From Bacillus sp. Marseille-P3661 (lineage in GTDB: Bacteria; Bacillota; Bacilli; Bacillales; Bacillaceae_J), in NCBI RefSeq assembly GCF_900240995.1, contig NZ_LT965953.1, forward strand, positions 1 through 64,000: a DNA stretch of 64,000 nucleotides, written 5' to 3'. Of this stretch, positions 1 through 6,887 are shown piece by piece. Within the stretch, counting starts at the first letter, position 1. Each line of letters begins with the position of its first letter. The position numbers were made by a program, and so were the translations under genes. Under the pieces are notes generated by a model. That model was given only the letters and a program-made list of their open reading frames with translations, searched no databases and was not told the DNA's origin.

Positions 1-172
1 TGTGGACGGGATAAGTGCTGAAAGCATCTAAGCATGAAGCCCCCCTCAAGATGAGATTTCCCATTACTTTAAGTAAGTAAGATCCCTCAGAGATGATGAG
101 GTAGATAGGTTCGAGGTGGAAGCATGGCGACATGTGGAGCTGACGAATACTAATCGATCGAGGACTTAACCA
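1..172 (+). rRNA. 23S ribosomal RNA, 3' end (partial)
   Basis: The first 172 bases read as the extreme 3' end of a Bacillus-type 23S rRNA, finishing with the conserved block ACTAATCGATCGAGGACTTA. The gene begins before the window. A 5S gene follows after about 190 bases, as expected for an rrn operon. The exact 3' end is uncertain by a few bases. Confidence 0.95.
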
Positions 173-359
173 AGTAGAAAACCTGAAACGACTGTTCAGA
201 CTCGATGAGCAAATGTTCTTCCGACGAAGAAGTCGATAGACTTCCCGAGGAGGAAGGTTATTTGATCTCGAGAGTTTAGGAGTGGAAGGTGGACAATTAC
301 CTACAGTTTATGAATGCTTGTTATCTAGTTTTGAGGGAACAATCCTCAAATATAATATG

Positions 360-476
<117 letters not shown>

Positions 477-529
477 TAAGCCCTTTTTGGGGTAATTATT
501 TTGTCTTTTTAGATATGAACTTTCACAAT

Positions 530-604
530 GGCCCGTTGGTCAAGCGGTTAAGACACCGCCCTTTCACGGCGGTAACACGGGTTCGAATCCCGTACGGGTC
601 ACCA
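530..604 (+). tRNA. tRNA-Glu (TTC)
   Basis: Complete cloverleaf with anticodon TTC and an encoded CCA end. First tRNA after the 5S gene. Confidence 0.95.
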
Positions 605-608
605 AATT

Positions 609-684
609 GGAGGATTAGCTCAGCTGGGAGAGCACCTGCCTTACAAGCAGGGGGTCGGCGGTTCGATCCCGTCATCCTCCACCA
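609..684 (+). tRNA. tRNA-Val (TAC)
   Basis: Complete cloverleaf with anticodon TAC. The acceptor GGAGGAT pairs with ATCCTCC, and CCA is encoded. Confidence 0.95.
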
Positions 685-689
685 TATTT

Positions 690-765
690 GCCGGTGTAGC
701 TCAATTGGCAGAGCAACTGACTTGTAATCAGTAGGTTGGGGGTTCGATTCCTCTCGCCGGCACCA
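690..765 (+). tRNA. tRNA-Thr (TGT)
   Basis: Complete cloverleaf with anticodon TGT and an encoded CCA end. Confidence 0.95.
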
Positions 766-785
766 CTTTTTTTAGATAATAGTAT

Positions 786-858
786 GAGCCATTAGCTCAG
801 TCGGTAGAGCATCTGACTTTTAATCAGAGGGTCGTAGGTTCGAATCCTACATGGCTCA
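786..858 (+). tRNA. tRNA-Lys (TTT)
   Basis: Complete cloverleaf with anticodon TTT. After the discriminator A the sequence reads TCA, so CCA is not encoded. Confidence 0.94.
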
Positions 859-865
859 TCATTTT

Positions 866-946
866 GCGGGTGTGGCGGAATTGGCAGACGCACTAGACTT
901 AGGATCTAGCGCCTATGGCGTGGGGGTTCAAGTCCCTCCACCCGCA
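866..946 (+). tRNA. tRNA-Leu (TAG)
   Basis: Class II tRNA with a long variable arm and anticodon TAG. CCA is not encoded. Confidence 0.94.
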
Positions 947-1023
947 CTTTAAAATAAAGGAACTCCGACTAAGATCGGTCACGTCCTGTGACCAACGTCG
1001 AAGTCAGTACAACCTGTACAAGC

Positions 1024-1098
1024 GCGGAAGTAGTTCAGTGGTAGAACACCACCTTGCCAAGGTGGGGGTCGCGGGTTCGAATCCCGTCTTCCGCTCCA
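1024..1098 (+). tRNA. tRNA-Gly (GCC)
   Basis: Complete cloverleaf with anticodon GCC, a T discriminator and encoded CCA. The 77-base spacer before it contains a small GGTCACG/TGTGACC hairpin. Confidence 0.95.
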
Positions 1099-1106
1099 AA
1101 AGTCCT

Positions 1107-1195
1107 GCCGGGGTGGTGGAATTGGCAGACACACAGGACTTAAAATCCTGCGGTAGGTGACTATCGTGCCGGTTCAAGTCCGGCCCTCGGCACCA
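1107..1195 (+). tRNA. tRNA-Leu (TAA)
   Basis: Class II tRNA with a long variable arm, anticodon TAA and encoded CCA. Confidence 0.95.
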
Positions 1196-1202
1196 TTTAA
1201 AT

Positions 1203-1279
<77 letters not shown>

Positions 1280-1282
1280 TTT

Positions 1283-1359
1283 CGGGAAGTAGCTCAGCTT
1301 GGTAGAGCACTTGGTTTGGGACCAAGGGGTCGCAGGTTCGAATCCTGTCTTCCCGACCA
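1283..1359 (+). tRNA. tRNA-Pro (TGG)
   Basis: Complete cloverleaf with anticodon TGG and encoded CCA. The acceptor CGGGAAG pairs with CTTCCCG. Confidence 0.95.
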
Positions 1360-1384
1360 GCTCGGAACAATTTCATTCCATTAT

Positions 1385-1457
1385 GGGGCCTTAGCTCAGC
1401 TGGGAGAGCGCCTGCCTTGCACGCAGGAGGTCAGCGGTTCGATCCCGCTAGGCTCCA
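1385..1457 (+). tRNA. tRNA-Ala (TGC)
   Basis: Complete cloverleaf with anticodon TGC. CCA is not encoded. Confidence 0.94.
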
Positions 1458-1476
1458 TTTATTTTTTTGCCATTAT

Positions 1477-1550
1477 GGCGGTGTAGCTCAGCTGGCTAGA
1501 GCGTACGGTTCATACCCGTAAGGTCGGGGGTTCGATCCCCTCCGCCGCTA
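1477..1550 (+). tRNA. tRNA-Met (CAT), elongator type
   Basis: Complete cloverleaf with anticodon CAT and a normal 7-nt loop. It closely resembles Bacillus elongator tRNA-Met and occupies the expected place after tRNA-Ala. CCA is not encoded. Confidence 0.92.
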
Positions 1551-1563
1551 TAAAACGTTTAAT

Positions 1564-1643
1564 GGACCCTTAGCTCAGCTGGTTAGAGCAGACGGCTCAT
1601 AACCATAACCGTCCGGTCGTAGGTTCGAGTCCTACAGGGTCCA
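1564..1643 (+). tRNA. tRNA-Ile2-like (CAT) with a 6-nt duplication in the anticodon loop
   Basis: The acceptor, D and T arms match the CAT tRNA that follows tRNA-Met in Bacillus trnB. I recognise that tRNA as tRNA-Ile2, which is modified to lysidine and reads AUA. The anticodon arm is abnormal: stems GACGG and CCGTC enclose a 13-nt loop instead of 7 because CATAAC is duplicated in tandem (CTCATAACCATAA). The gene is therefore 80 nt instead of 74, and CCA is not encoded. It is probably a non-functional copy unless the RNA is processed or folds unusually. The identity as Ile2 and not Met rests on cluster position and remembered similarity. Confidence 0.8.
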
Positions 1644-1650
1644 TTTATAT

Positions 1651-1743
1651 GGAGGAATACCCAAGTCCGGCTGAAGGGATCGGTCTTGAAAACCGACAGG
1701 CGGGTTAAACCGCGCGGGGGTTCGAATCCCTCTTCCTCCGCCA
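1651..1743 (+). tRNA. tRNA-Ser (TGA)
   Basis: Class II tRNA with a long variable arm, anticodon TGA and encoded CCA. Confidence 0.95.
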
Positions 1744-1762
1744 TTTAAAAAAATAGTATTAT

Positions 1763-1909
1763 CGCGGGGTGGAGCAACGAGCAATACATCCGTGAATTAA
1801 CTACGAGTTGTCCCGACGCATTAACATCTTTGAATATACGAGAAGAGGAAGGGACAGTCCTATTTTCTACAGATCCTTAAGCAAGTACAAAATTTTTATA
1901 ATATTATTG
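1763..1909 (+). other. Duplicated 5' fragment of tRNA-fMet followed by a 133-base insert
   Basis: Bases 1763-1776 repeat the first 14 bases of tRNA-fMet (CGCGGGGTGGAGCA) exactly and then diverge. About 133 unrelated bases follow before the complete tRNA-fMet begins. The related clusters place tRNA-Ser directly before tRNA-fMet, so this looks like a small insertion or rearrangement that duplicated the 5' end of the tRNA gene. No ORF or recognisable element is visible in the insert. Confidence 0.65.
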
Positions 1910-1910
1910 T

Positions 1911-1984
<74 letters not shown>

Positions 1985-1987
1985 TTT

Positions 1988-2064
1988 GGTCCGGTAGTTC
2001 AGCTGGTTAGAATGCCTGCCTGTCACGCAGGAGGTCGCGGGTTCGAGTCCCGTCCGGACCGCCA
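1988..2064 (+). tRNA. tRNA-Asp (GTC)
   Basis: Complete cloverleaf with anticodon GTC and encoded CCA. Confidence 0.95.
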
Positions 2065-2108
2065 TCTTTATATCAGTAGCATTTCTGCTGTTAATATAGA
2101 TTTTTTTT

Positions 2109-2181
<73 letters not shown>

Positions 2182-2197
2182 CTTTTTATTTTTATAT

Positions 2198-2282
2198 GGA
2201 GGGGTAGCGAAGTGGCTAAACGCGGCGGACTGTAAATCCGCTCCCTGTGGGTTCGGCAGTTCGAATCTGTCCCCCTCCACCA
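2198..2282 (+). tRNA. tRNA-Tyr (GTA)
   Basis: Class II tRNA with a long variable arm, anticodon GTA and encoded CCA. Confidence 0.95.
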
Positions 2283-2320
2283 TTTAAAGAAAATACATAT
2301 TATTTTAACCTAAAACAAAT

Positions 2321-2397
2321 GGCGGTTGTGGCGAAGTGGTTAACGCACCGGATTGTGGCTCCGGCATTCGTGGGTTCAATCCCCATCAATCGCCCCA
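2321..2397 (+). tRNA. tRNA-His (GTG)
   Basis: Complete cloverleaf with anticodon GTG. The extra 5' G (position -1) faces a C discriminator, as is diagnostic for tRNA-His. CCA is encoded. Confidence 0.95.
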
Positions 2398-2416
2398 TCT
2401 GTATTATGAATTTTAT

Positions 2417-2491
2417 TGGGCTATAGCCAAGCGGTAAGGCAACGGACTTTGACTCCGTCATGCGCTGGTTCGAATCCAGCTAGCCCAGCCA
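2417..2491 (+). tRNA. tRNA-Gln (TTG)
   Basis: Complete cloverleaf with anticodon TTG and encoded CCA. Confidence 0.95.
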
Positions 2492-2501
2492 TCTCTGACA
2501 T

Positions 2502-2575
<74 letters not shown>

Positions 2576-2595
2576 ATTAATATAAAACTCCTTTT

Positions 2596-2669
2596 GCGGG
2601 TGTAGTTTAGTGGTAAAACTACAGCCTTCCAAGCTGTTGTCGTGGGTTCGATTCCCATCACCCGCTCCA
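2596..2669 (+). tRNA. tRNA-Gly (TCC)
   Basis: Complete cloverleaf with anticodon TCC, a T discriminator and encoded CCA. Confidence 0.95.
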
Positions 2670-2680
2670 TTTTAAATTAT

Positions 2681-2757
<77 letters not shown>

Positions 2758-2777
2758 TATTTTTAAATCATAGTTGT

Positions 2778-2852
2778 TCCGCAGTAGCTCAGTGGTAGAG
2801 CATTCGGCTGTTAACCGAACGGTCGTAGGTTCGAGTCCTACCTGCGGAGCCA
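2778..2852 (+). tRNA. tRNA-Asn (GTT)
   Basis: Complete cloverleaf with anticodon GTT, a G discriminator and encoded CCA. Confidence 0.95.
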
Positions 2853-2904
2853 TTTTTATTTTGAGCGAAGTATTAAACGAGGTTGTAGCTATTTTATTAT
2901 ATGG

Positions 2905-2944
2905 TGCGCCTTTAGCTCAGCAGGATAGAGCAATGGCCTTCTAA
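2905..2944 (+). pseudogene. Truncated tRNA-Arg (TCT), 5' half only
   Basis: The acceptor strand, D arm and anticodon-stem 5' strand of a tRNA-Arg are present, with the loop reading CTTCTAA (anticodon TCT). The sequence then breaks into unrelated DNA carrying a GTGGTGCCTGACCCC repeat. The variable loop, T arm and 3' acceptor strand are missing, so this cannot be functional. Confidence 0.85.
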
Positions 2945-2948
2945 ATCG

Positions 2949-2996
2949 CGGCCGTGGTGCCTGACCCCCAGTTAGCTAAAGTGTTAAGCGTTAGTG
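2949..2996 (+). repeat. Family C repeat, copy 1 (GTGGTGCCTGACCCC)
   Basis: The block GTGGTGCCTGACCCC followed by TAAAGTG and AAGTGTTA motifs recurs in variant form at 3582-3628. It starts exactly where tRNA-Arg breaks off. Its function is unknown; it may be a third short intergenic repeat family. Confidence 0.5.
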
Positions 2997-3043
2997 TGCT
3001 AAAGGGAAATAAATCTGTCTATCGAAAAGACTTATAGCAATAA

Positions 3044-3088
3044 TAAGACGAGTTAATCATTATAGATAATGAGCAACTCGTCTTTTAA
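3044..3088 (+). terminator. Rho-independent terminator-like hairpin
   Basis: A stem AAGACGAGTT/AACTCGTCTT is followed by TTAATATTTT. It lies downstream of the tRNA cluster and could end its transcription. Confidence 0.65.
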
Positions 3089-3190
3089 TATTTTCAAAGA
3101 CTAGAATAACAAGAATGGCTACAATCAATCTAGCAAATATATAAAGCGAATGGGCGGTTGACGCCCCCTGGAAGAAAGGGGGTGTTCAAC

Positions 3191-3253
3191 ATGGTGACAT
3201 ACGACGCAATGAGTATGCCATTTCAATTTGGCATTTTCTTAGCTGCAACTTAA
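3191..3253 (+). pseudogene. Degenerate holin-like toxin gene (type I toxin remnant)
   Basis: A strong ribosome-binding site (AAAGGGGGTG) precedes an ATG and a 20-codon frame beginning MVTYDAMSMPFQFGIF. This resembles the start of the short Bacillus holin-like toxins (M-x-x-Y-E-A-x-x-L-M-x-x-F-G-x-F). A stop then interrupts it. In-frame sequence after the stop ends with DKK, as intact members tend to, but it lacks the hydrophobic membrane helix. The mRNA end at 3380-3430 can form an imperfect hairpin (AAAGTAAC/GTTACTTT) typical of such loci. This looks like a decayed type I toxin-antitoxin locus; the family call is by eye. Confidence 0.45.
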
Positions 3254-3381
3254 ACAGCAGATAGCAATCTCTCAATCGTCACCAATATAGACAAAAAGTA
3301 ACCGCCTGTTCCTCAGACTGATAAAACAATACAACGTTAATGTGAGTGATAACAACTATCGTAATGTTCGTCATACAGAGA

Positions 3382-3430
3382 AAAAAGTAACCGCCTAGCC
3401 TCCGACCATAGAGTAAGGTAGTTACTTTTT
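3382..3430 (+). terminator. Imperfect hairpin with flanking A and T tracts
   Basis: AAAAAGTAACCGCCT pairs imperfectly with AAGGTAGTTACTTTTT. This is a bidirectional terminator type often found at holin-like toxin loci. Confidence 0.5.
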
Positions 3431-3485
3431 AAAATTACTTATTTACTTTGTGGTCAGCCGCTCTTCATGCGGCATGTAGTTGTTT

Positions 3486-3518
3486 TGACTGAGTGATAGC
3501 AGCACTCAGTCATTTTTA
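3486..3518 (+). terminator. Rho-independent terminator
   Basis: A perfect 10-bp stem TGACTGAGTG/CACTCAGTCA with a 7-nt loop is followed by TTTTTATT. Confidence 0.8.
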
Positions 3519-3581
3519 TTATATGTAATTATGGATTGTTTTGTAAAACTCCATTTCTGTAGCAAGGAGATTTTGATTCCG

Positions 3582-3628
3582 GCGTGGTGCCTAACCCTAG
3601 AACTTTAAAGTGCCAAAGTGTTAGGTAG
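3582..3628 (+). repeat. Family C repeat, copy 2 (GTGGTGCCTAACCC)
   Basis: This copy carries GTGGTGCCTAACCCTAG, then AAGTGCCAAAGTGTTAGGTA. It parallels the copy next to the truncated tRNA-Arg and lies just downstream of the flavin reductase gene. Confidence 0.5.
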
Positions 3629-3652
3629 GGGCATAAGTCGTCCCCTTGATTC

Positions 3653-4189
3653 TTATAGGTTGAAACCTTTAAAAGGAAGTGTGATTGGTCCTTTTCGATG
3701 GTGCTTTCTCTCTTTATCCGCGATATATTCTACATTCAGTGTTTTCTTTTCAGGATGTAAAGCTTCCCCTGCAACTATATCACCGATTGCAATCACAAAA
3801 TCACCATTGTCCAGTAATGAAGAAAGCTTACAATCAAAGTAAGCAACAGCATCTTTTAAAATAGGGCAACCTGTTTTAGCGTATATAAATTTATCTTTGC
3901 CTATTTCCTCTATCGTTTGATCGCCTGAAAAGAAGTGGTCTGTCATTTCTTCTTGGTCAAATGCTACCATACTTAATGCCCATACACCTGAGCGTTTCAT
4001 GATATCAGTGCCTTCAAATTCCTTTGGAAAGCAAGTTAGCATACGAGGGGGTTCATGGGAACATTGTGTTGTCCAGCATCCAAAATGGAAATGTGCACGT
4101 TTTCCATCTGAAGTTGAAACAAAAAATACACCACGAGATCGTAAATCGTAAATGGAACTATAGGGGTCAAAATCTTGTCTTGAATCCAC
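3653..4189 (-). CDS. Flavin reductase family protein (FMN-binding split barrel)
   Basis: This 178-residue protein resembles flavin reductase-like, FMN-binding split-barrel proteins. These use NAD(P)H to reduce flavin or act as small flavoenzymes in the cytoplasm. Supporting features are RSRGVFFVSTSDGKRAHFHFGCWTTQCS near the N-terminus, where members of the family carry a flavin-phosphate loop, then PPRMLTCFPKEFEGTDIMKRSG and a later ALSMVAF...DCKLSSLLDNGDFVIAIGDIV segment. That last part fits the family's conserved E/D-x-x-x-x-GDH-type region, with GDI here. The start is GTG at 4189 with GGAGG eight bases upstream. It is a single-gene unit with no partner enzyme nearby. The exact substrate partner is unknown. 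Confidence 0.75.
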   Translation of the reverse strand: MDSRQDFDPYSSIYDLRSRGVFFVSTSDGKRAHFHFGCWTTQCSHEPPRMLTCFPKEFEGTDIMKRSGVWALSMVAFDQEEMTDHFFSGDQTIEEIGKDKFIYAKTGCPILKDAVAYFDCKLSSLLDNGDFVIAIGDIVAGEALHPEKKTLNVEYIADKERKHHRKGPITLPFKGFNL

Positions 4190-4433
4190 TTAATCGCCTC
4201 CATAATTGCAAACTAAATTATCTTCTATAATTATTATGATCCAGGTTCAGACCTTCATACTAATAAATTGGGGTGGTGTTACCTGCCACCGAAGAATGTA
4301 GATGCTTGTTTGCATTTCTTAAAGGTATTGGGTCTAATATTTGTTGTCATTTTAGTTGAAAGAATATGAATATTCTATAATGAGGTGGTTGGTTGTCGCT
4401 CTTCTTTCTGTTTAAGGAAAGGAGGTGATAATA
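4190..4433. other. Intergenic stretch, no gene seen
   Basis: About 240 bases between the flavin reductase start and the next small ORF. It is AT-rich, and I see no RNA gene or clear repeat in it. Confidence 0.5.
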
Positions 4434-4646
4434 ATGGAAACATTTCTTGAAATCATTCGTGAAATTGCGAAAGGTATTGTTCGTGAGAGTGCAGCATACA
4501 TCTTTCGTAAAAACGTAATCGATAGTAAGAAAACCACCCCGCTCCGTAGCAAGCAAAAGGGTGGTTCTCATAAAAATATAAATAACATTGACAACAATTT
4601 AATTTTTTCTGAGATCCAGAGGGGACAGCGTATAATGGTAAATTAG
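4434..4646 (+). CDS. Small cationic protein, unknown (possible toxin-like peptide)
   Basis: A very strong Shine-Dalgarno site (AAAGGAGGTG) lies six bases before the ATG. The 70-residue product starts METFLEIIREIAKGIVRESA, an amphipathic helix, and continues with KKTTPLRSKQKGGS. The DNA for this basic stretch (about 4531-4567) is itself a hairpin, ACCACCCC...GGGTGGT, so the terminator of the transcript is also coding. Small Bacillus proteins with this layout are common, but I know of no function. The last 15 or so residues read into the repeat and the left end of the IS110 element, so the native C-terminus was probably shorter and has been altered by the insertion. Confidence 0.55.
   Translation: METFLEIIREIAKGIVRESAAYIFRKNVIDSKKTTPLRSKQKGGSHKNINNIDNNLIFSEIQRGQRIMVN
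4615..4628 (+). repeat. Family B palindrome, left half (target of IS110 copy 1)
   Basis: TCCAGAGGGGACAG is the left half of a family B palindrome. The right half, GTCCATTGGACC, appears at 6499-6510 on the other side of the element. Confidence 0.8.
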
Positions 4647-4735
4647 TCAAGGGACATTTTATCTAAAAAAGGCCGACCTTAAGTAAAACCTACAAATTCC
4701 ATTTTTTGTAAAGTTCAACTATCACAGAAAAGTAT

Positions 4736-4921
4736 ATAGAGCTCCTCTAGAACGTGAAAGGATCTTGCTTTTTTCATCCTACAGAGATACTGCCTAGCGA
4801 TATAAACTTTGATTTTCACGTATTATTCGTACTTATAGGACAAGATCCATAACGCTGTCCCACGAGGTCATTAGCCTCAGGTTCGATGACAATGTGATTT
4901 AACGTCCTAGAGGAGCTCCAT
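4736..4921 (-). ncRNA. Candidate bridge (seek) RNA of IS110 copy 1
   Basis: The non-coding region downstream of the transposase is bounded by a 12-bp inverted repeat (GAGCTCCTCTAG/CTAGAGGAGCTC) and contains a second stem GGATCTTG/CAAGATCC. Read on the transposase strand, the interior holds GAACCT and GGGACAG, which match the two halves of the family B target. It is almost identical to the copy 2 RNA region. Function is inferred from known IS110 bridge RNAs. Confidence 0.6.
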
Positions 4922-4978
4922 TTTTCTAGTAAAACAAGTGTTAGTAGAGTGATTTTTTTATGACAACTAATCTTTTAA

Positions 4979-6394
4979 CTATGCTGATAGGCCACTTGAT
5001 AACGAGACGTGCTTTTCATAGTACTTTTTTACATTTTTAGTTCGTAGCTTTTTGCTTAATTCTTTTAATAACACATAGTTTTCTTGTCTTGTTTGGTATA
5101 AAGTTTGATTACGAATCATTGAAAAGGCTAGACGAATCATTCGATTTCCAATGGCAATAGGCTTGACCGGTTAATTTACCTCTTTCTTTTAAAGCTAAAT
5201 ATTTCTCCTTCATTTCAGGATTGTTGGTAGACAAGGATTTTCCCACTTGATATACAATATTCCTAAAAGGTCTCCTCCCTTGTTTAGAAATACCATAATA
5301 CGTCGGTTTTCTACCGCCGGATTGTTTGACAATCGGATTCGTCCCTGCCATCTTTATAAGTTGCCCCGCGTGAGTGAAATCGGAGATTTCCCCCATTTCT
5401 GCAAACAATTCAGCCCCGGTCACAACCCCAATACCTGGTACACTAAGAATCATTGCACCTTCTGTTTCTACGAACAAATCTTCAATCTTTTCCTCTAAGA
5501 CCTTGATCTGTTCCTTTAATAAATCCAATCGATCAAGTTTTTGGGTCAGAAGAAATAGTTCCACTTCCACATGGTCTTTTGATTGAGAAATGGATTCTTT
5601 CGCAAACTCTACTAAGGTCTTTATACAATCGTCTCTTAATTTAAGGTTTTCACGAATAGATAGTTTGCGTAAGCCTGCCTCTCCAAGGGCTAGTATATCG
5701 CTTGGATGCGGGTAGTTTCTCATCATGAAGAGGGAGGCTTTACCAAATAGATCAGAAAAGGGTTTTATATGTTCACGCTTTCCCTTAATCCATATACTTT
5801 TTCCTTGGTACTCCCTAAAAATATGGTCCATGTGCATACGTATAAGATTCTGCGTCATGGTTTGTTCGTTTACCAATTCACGACGAGCACGTGTTAACTT
5901 TTGTAAAGTGTAAACTTTACCAGAAGATAGTTCACTAGACGTCCCTCGACCATGAAGGATAGATTGTACAATAGCCATAAGATCTAAATTATCTGTTTTC
6001 GCCCAATTTAAGAGCGCTTGTCGTTCTTGTGCGGTTGTGGCTGCATTTATGATGCGTACATGATAACCTATAGTATGACATCTCCGTACCAGGTCCTCGT
6101 AATAGTGCCCCGTTGTTTCAATACCGACAATCACTTTTTCTTTCCCATGTTTCTCTTTTTCAATTTCAATGATTCTTTTAATAGCGTCAAATCCCGTCAT
6201 GGATGCATCAAACTCAAAAGGTTTAACAAGTATATCCCCATAAAAGTTACAAACCATTGCCTTATGAGTAAATTTAGCTGCATCTATTGCCACGACTAAT
6301 AAGTTCTCAGTTCCTATGTCTTGCAAAAATTGTGCCATCGACTTCCTTTTTTTCCTTGAATATGATTCAATGATGTATATACCATCGTTTTCAT
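4979..6394 (-). pseudogene. IS110 family transposase, two frameshifts
   Basis: Compared with the intact 472-residue copy at 26305-27723, this gene lacks one C near the start (about 6335) and two bases near 5157. The longest open piece is about 409 residues (5109-6338), starting MAQFLQDIG and ending in a wrong-frame tail. The DEDD-type N-terminal domain (VVAIDAAKFTHKA) and the transposase-20 domain (SVPGIGVVTGAELF) are still readable. The protein would be truncated at both ends and is probably inactive, although the intact copy could act on this element in trans. Confidence 0.9.
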
Positions 6395-6498
6395 CTCCTT
6401 TGGTCGGGATAGTAATTTGGAAGTTCTGTGATAGGTACTTCTATTTTACAATGAAAACGGTGGTCTTTTTATTGTTTTTGAACTATTTACTATACTAA

Positions 6499-6515
6499 GT
6501 CCATTGGACCAGAGG
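6499..6515 (+). repeat. Family B palindrome, right half (target of IS110 copy 1)
   Basis: GTCCATTGGACCAGAGG follows the right end of the element and completes the target whose left half is at 4615-4628. Confidence 0.75.
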
Positions 6516-6887
6516 GTGGAAGGGTCACGGGACAAGAATTCTGAACAAAAATAAGAAGAGAGATATCTCGTAGATTGATATGGGCCAACGGATGAGCTGA
6601 CCCCCCTGGGCTAAAACTAAAATCAATTTCATCATGAATTAGTGTAAGGATATGACTTTCTGGAATTTTAGAGTATAACAATGAGATGCTTAAATGCATA
6701 TCTTTGTCTTTAAGTATAGAAAAAACCCCCTTTGGTAGTAGTTCGTCGCAGTTCATTTCTACCAATTTGGGAGTTTTTACTGTGTATTGCTTACATACTT
6801 TTGTTGAATTTCCTGTTTATTTGGTGACCCTCATTGACGGTTCCTAGGGCCCAACCTTTGGAAGGAACTGGGTCCCTCGCATTTGAC
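6516..6887. other. Intergenic stretch; weak ORF and an inverted repeat
   Basis: A 91-codon frame on the minus strand (6490-6765) begins MVEMNCDELLPKG but has no ribosome-binding site and ends inside the palindrome, so I do not call it a gene. At 6847-6876 GGGCCCAACC pairs imperfectly with GGAACTGGGTCCC. That may be a terminator for the glycosyltransferase gene or another short repeat. Confidence 0.45.

Larger units (their letters stand above)
4629..6496 (-). mobile_element. IS110/IS1111-type insertion sequence, copy 1 (decayed)
   Basis: This copy is nearly identical to the element at 25954-27824, and comparison of the two fixes the ends. The left end begins CGTATAATGG and the right end finishes CTATTTACTATACT. 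Subterminal inverted repeats (TGGTAAATTAGTCAA against TTGAACTATTTACTA) and a long non-coding stretch downstream of the transposase are typical of the IS1111 subgroup. It lies inside a family B palindrome. On the gene strand the flanking core is CT on one side and TT on the other, so one core base has changed. The transposase is broken (see 4979-6394). Confidence 0.88.

Noticed and set aside
3618-3842. Plus-strand frame overlapping the flavin reductase gene.
   Set aside because: It is antisense to a recognisable coding gene and has no ribosome-binding site.
6490-6765. 91-codon frame on the minus strand (MVEMNCDELLPKG...) beside IS110 copy 1.
   Set aside because: No ribosome-binding site, the C-terminus is made of the family B palindrome, and no family is recognised. 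The IHDEI string is too short to suggest a polymerase fragment.
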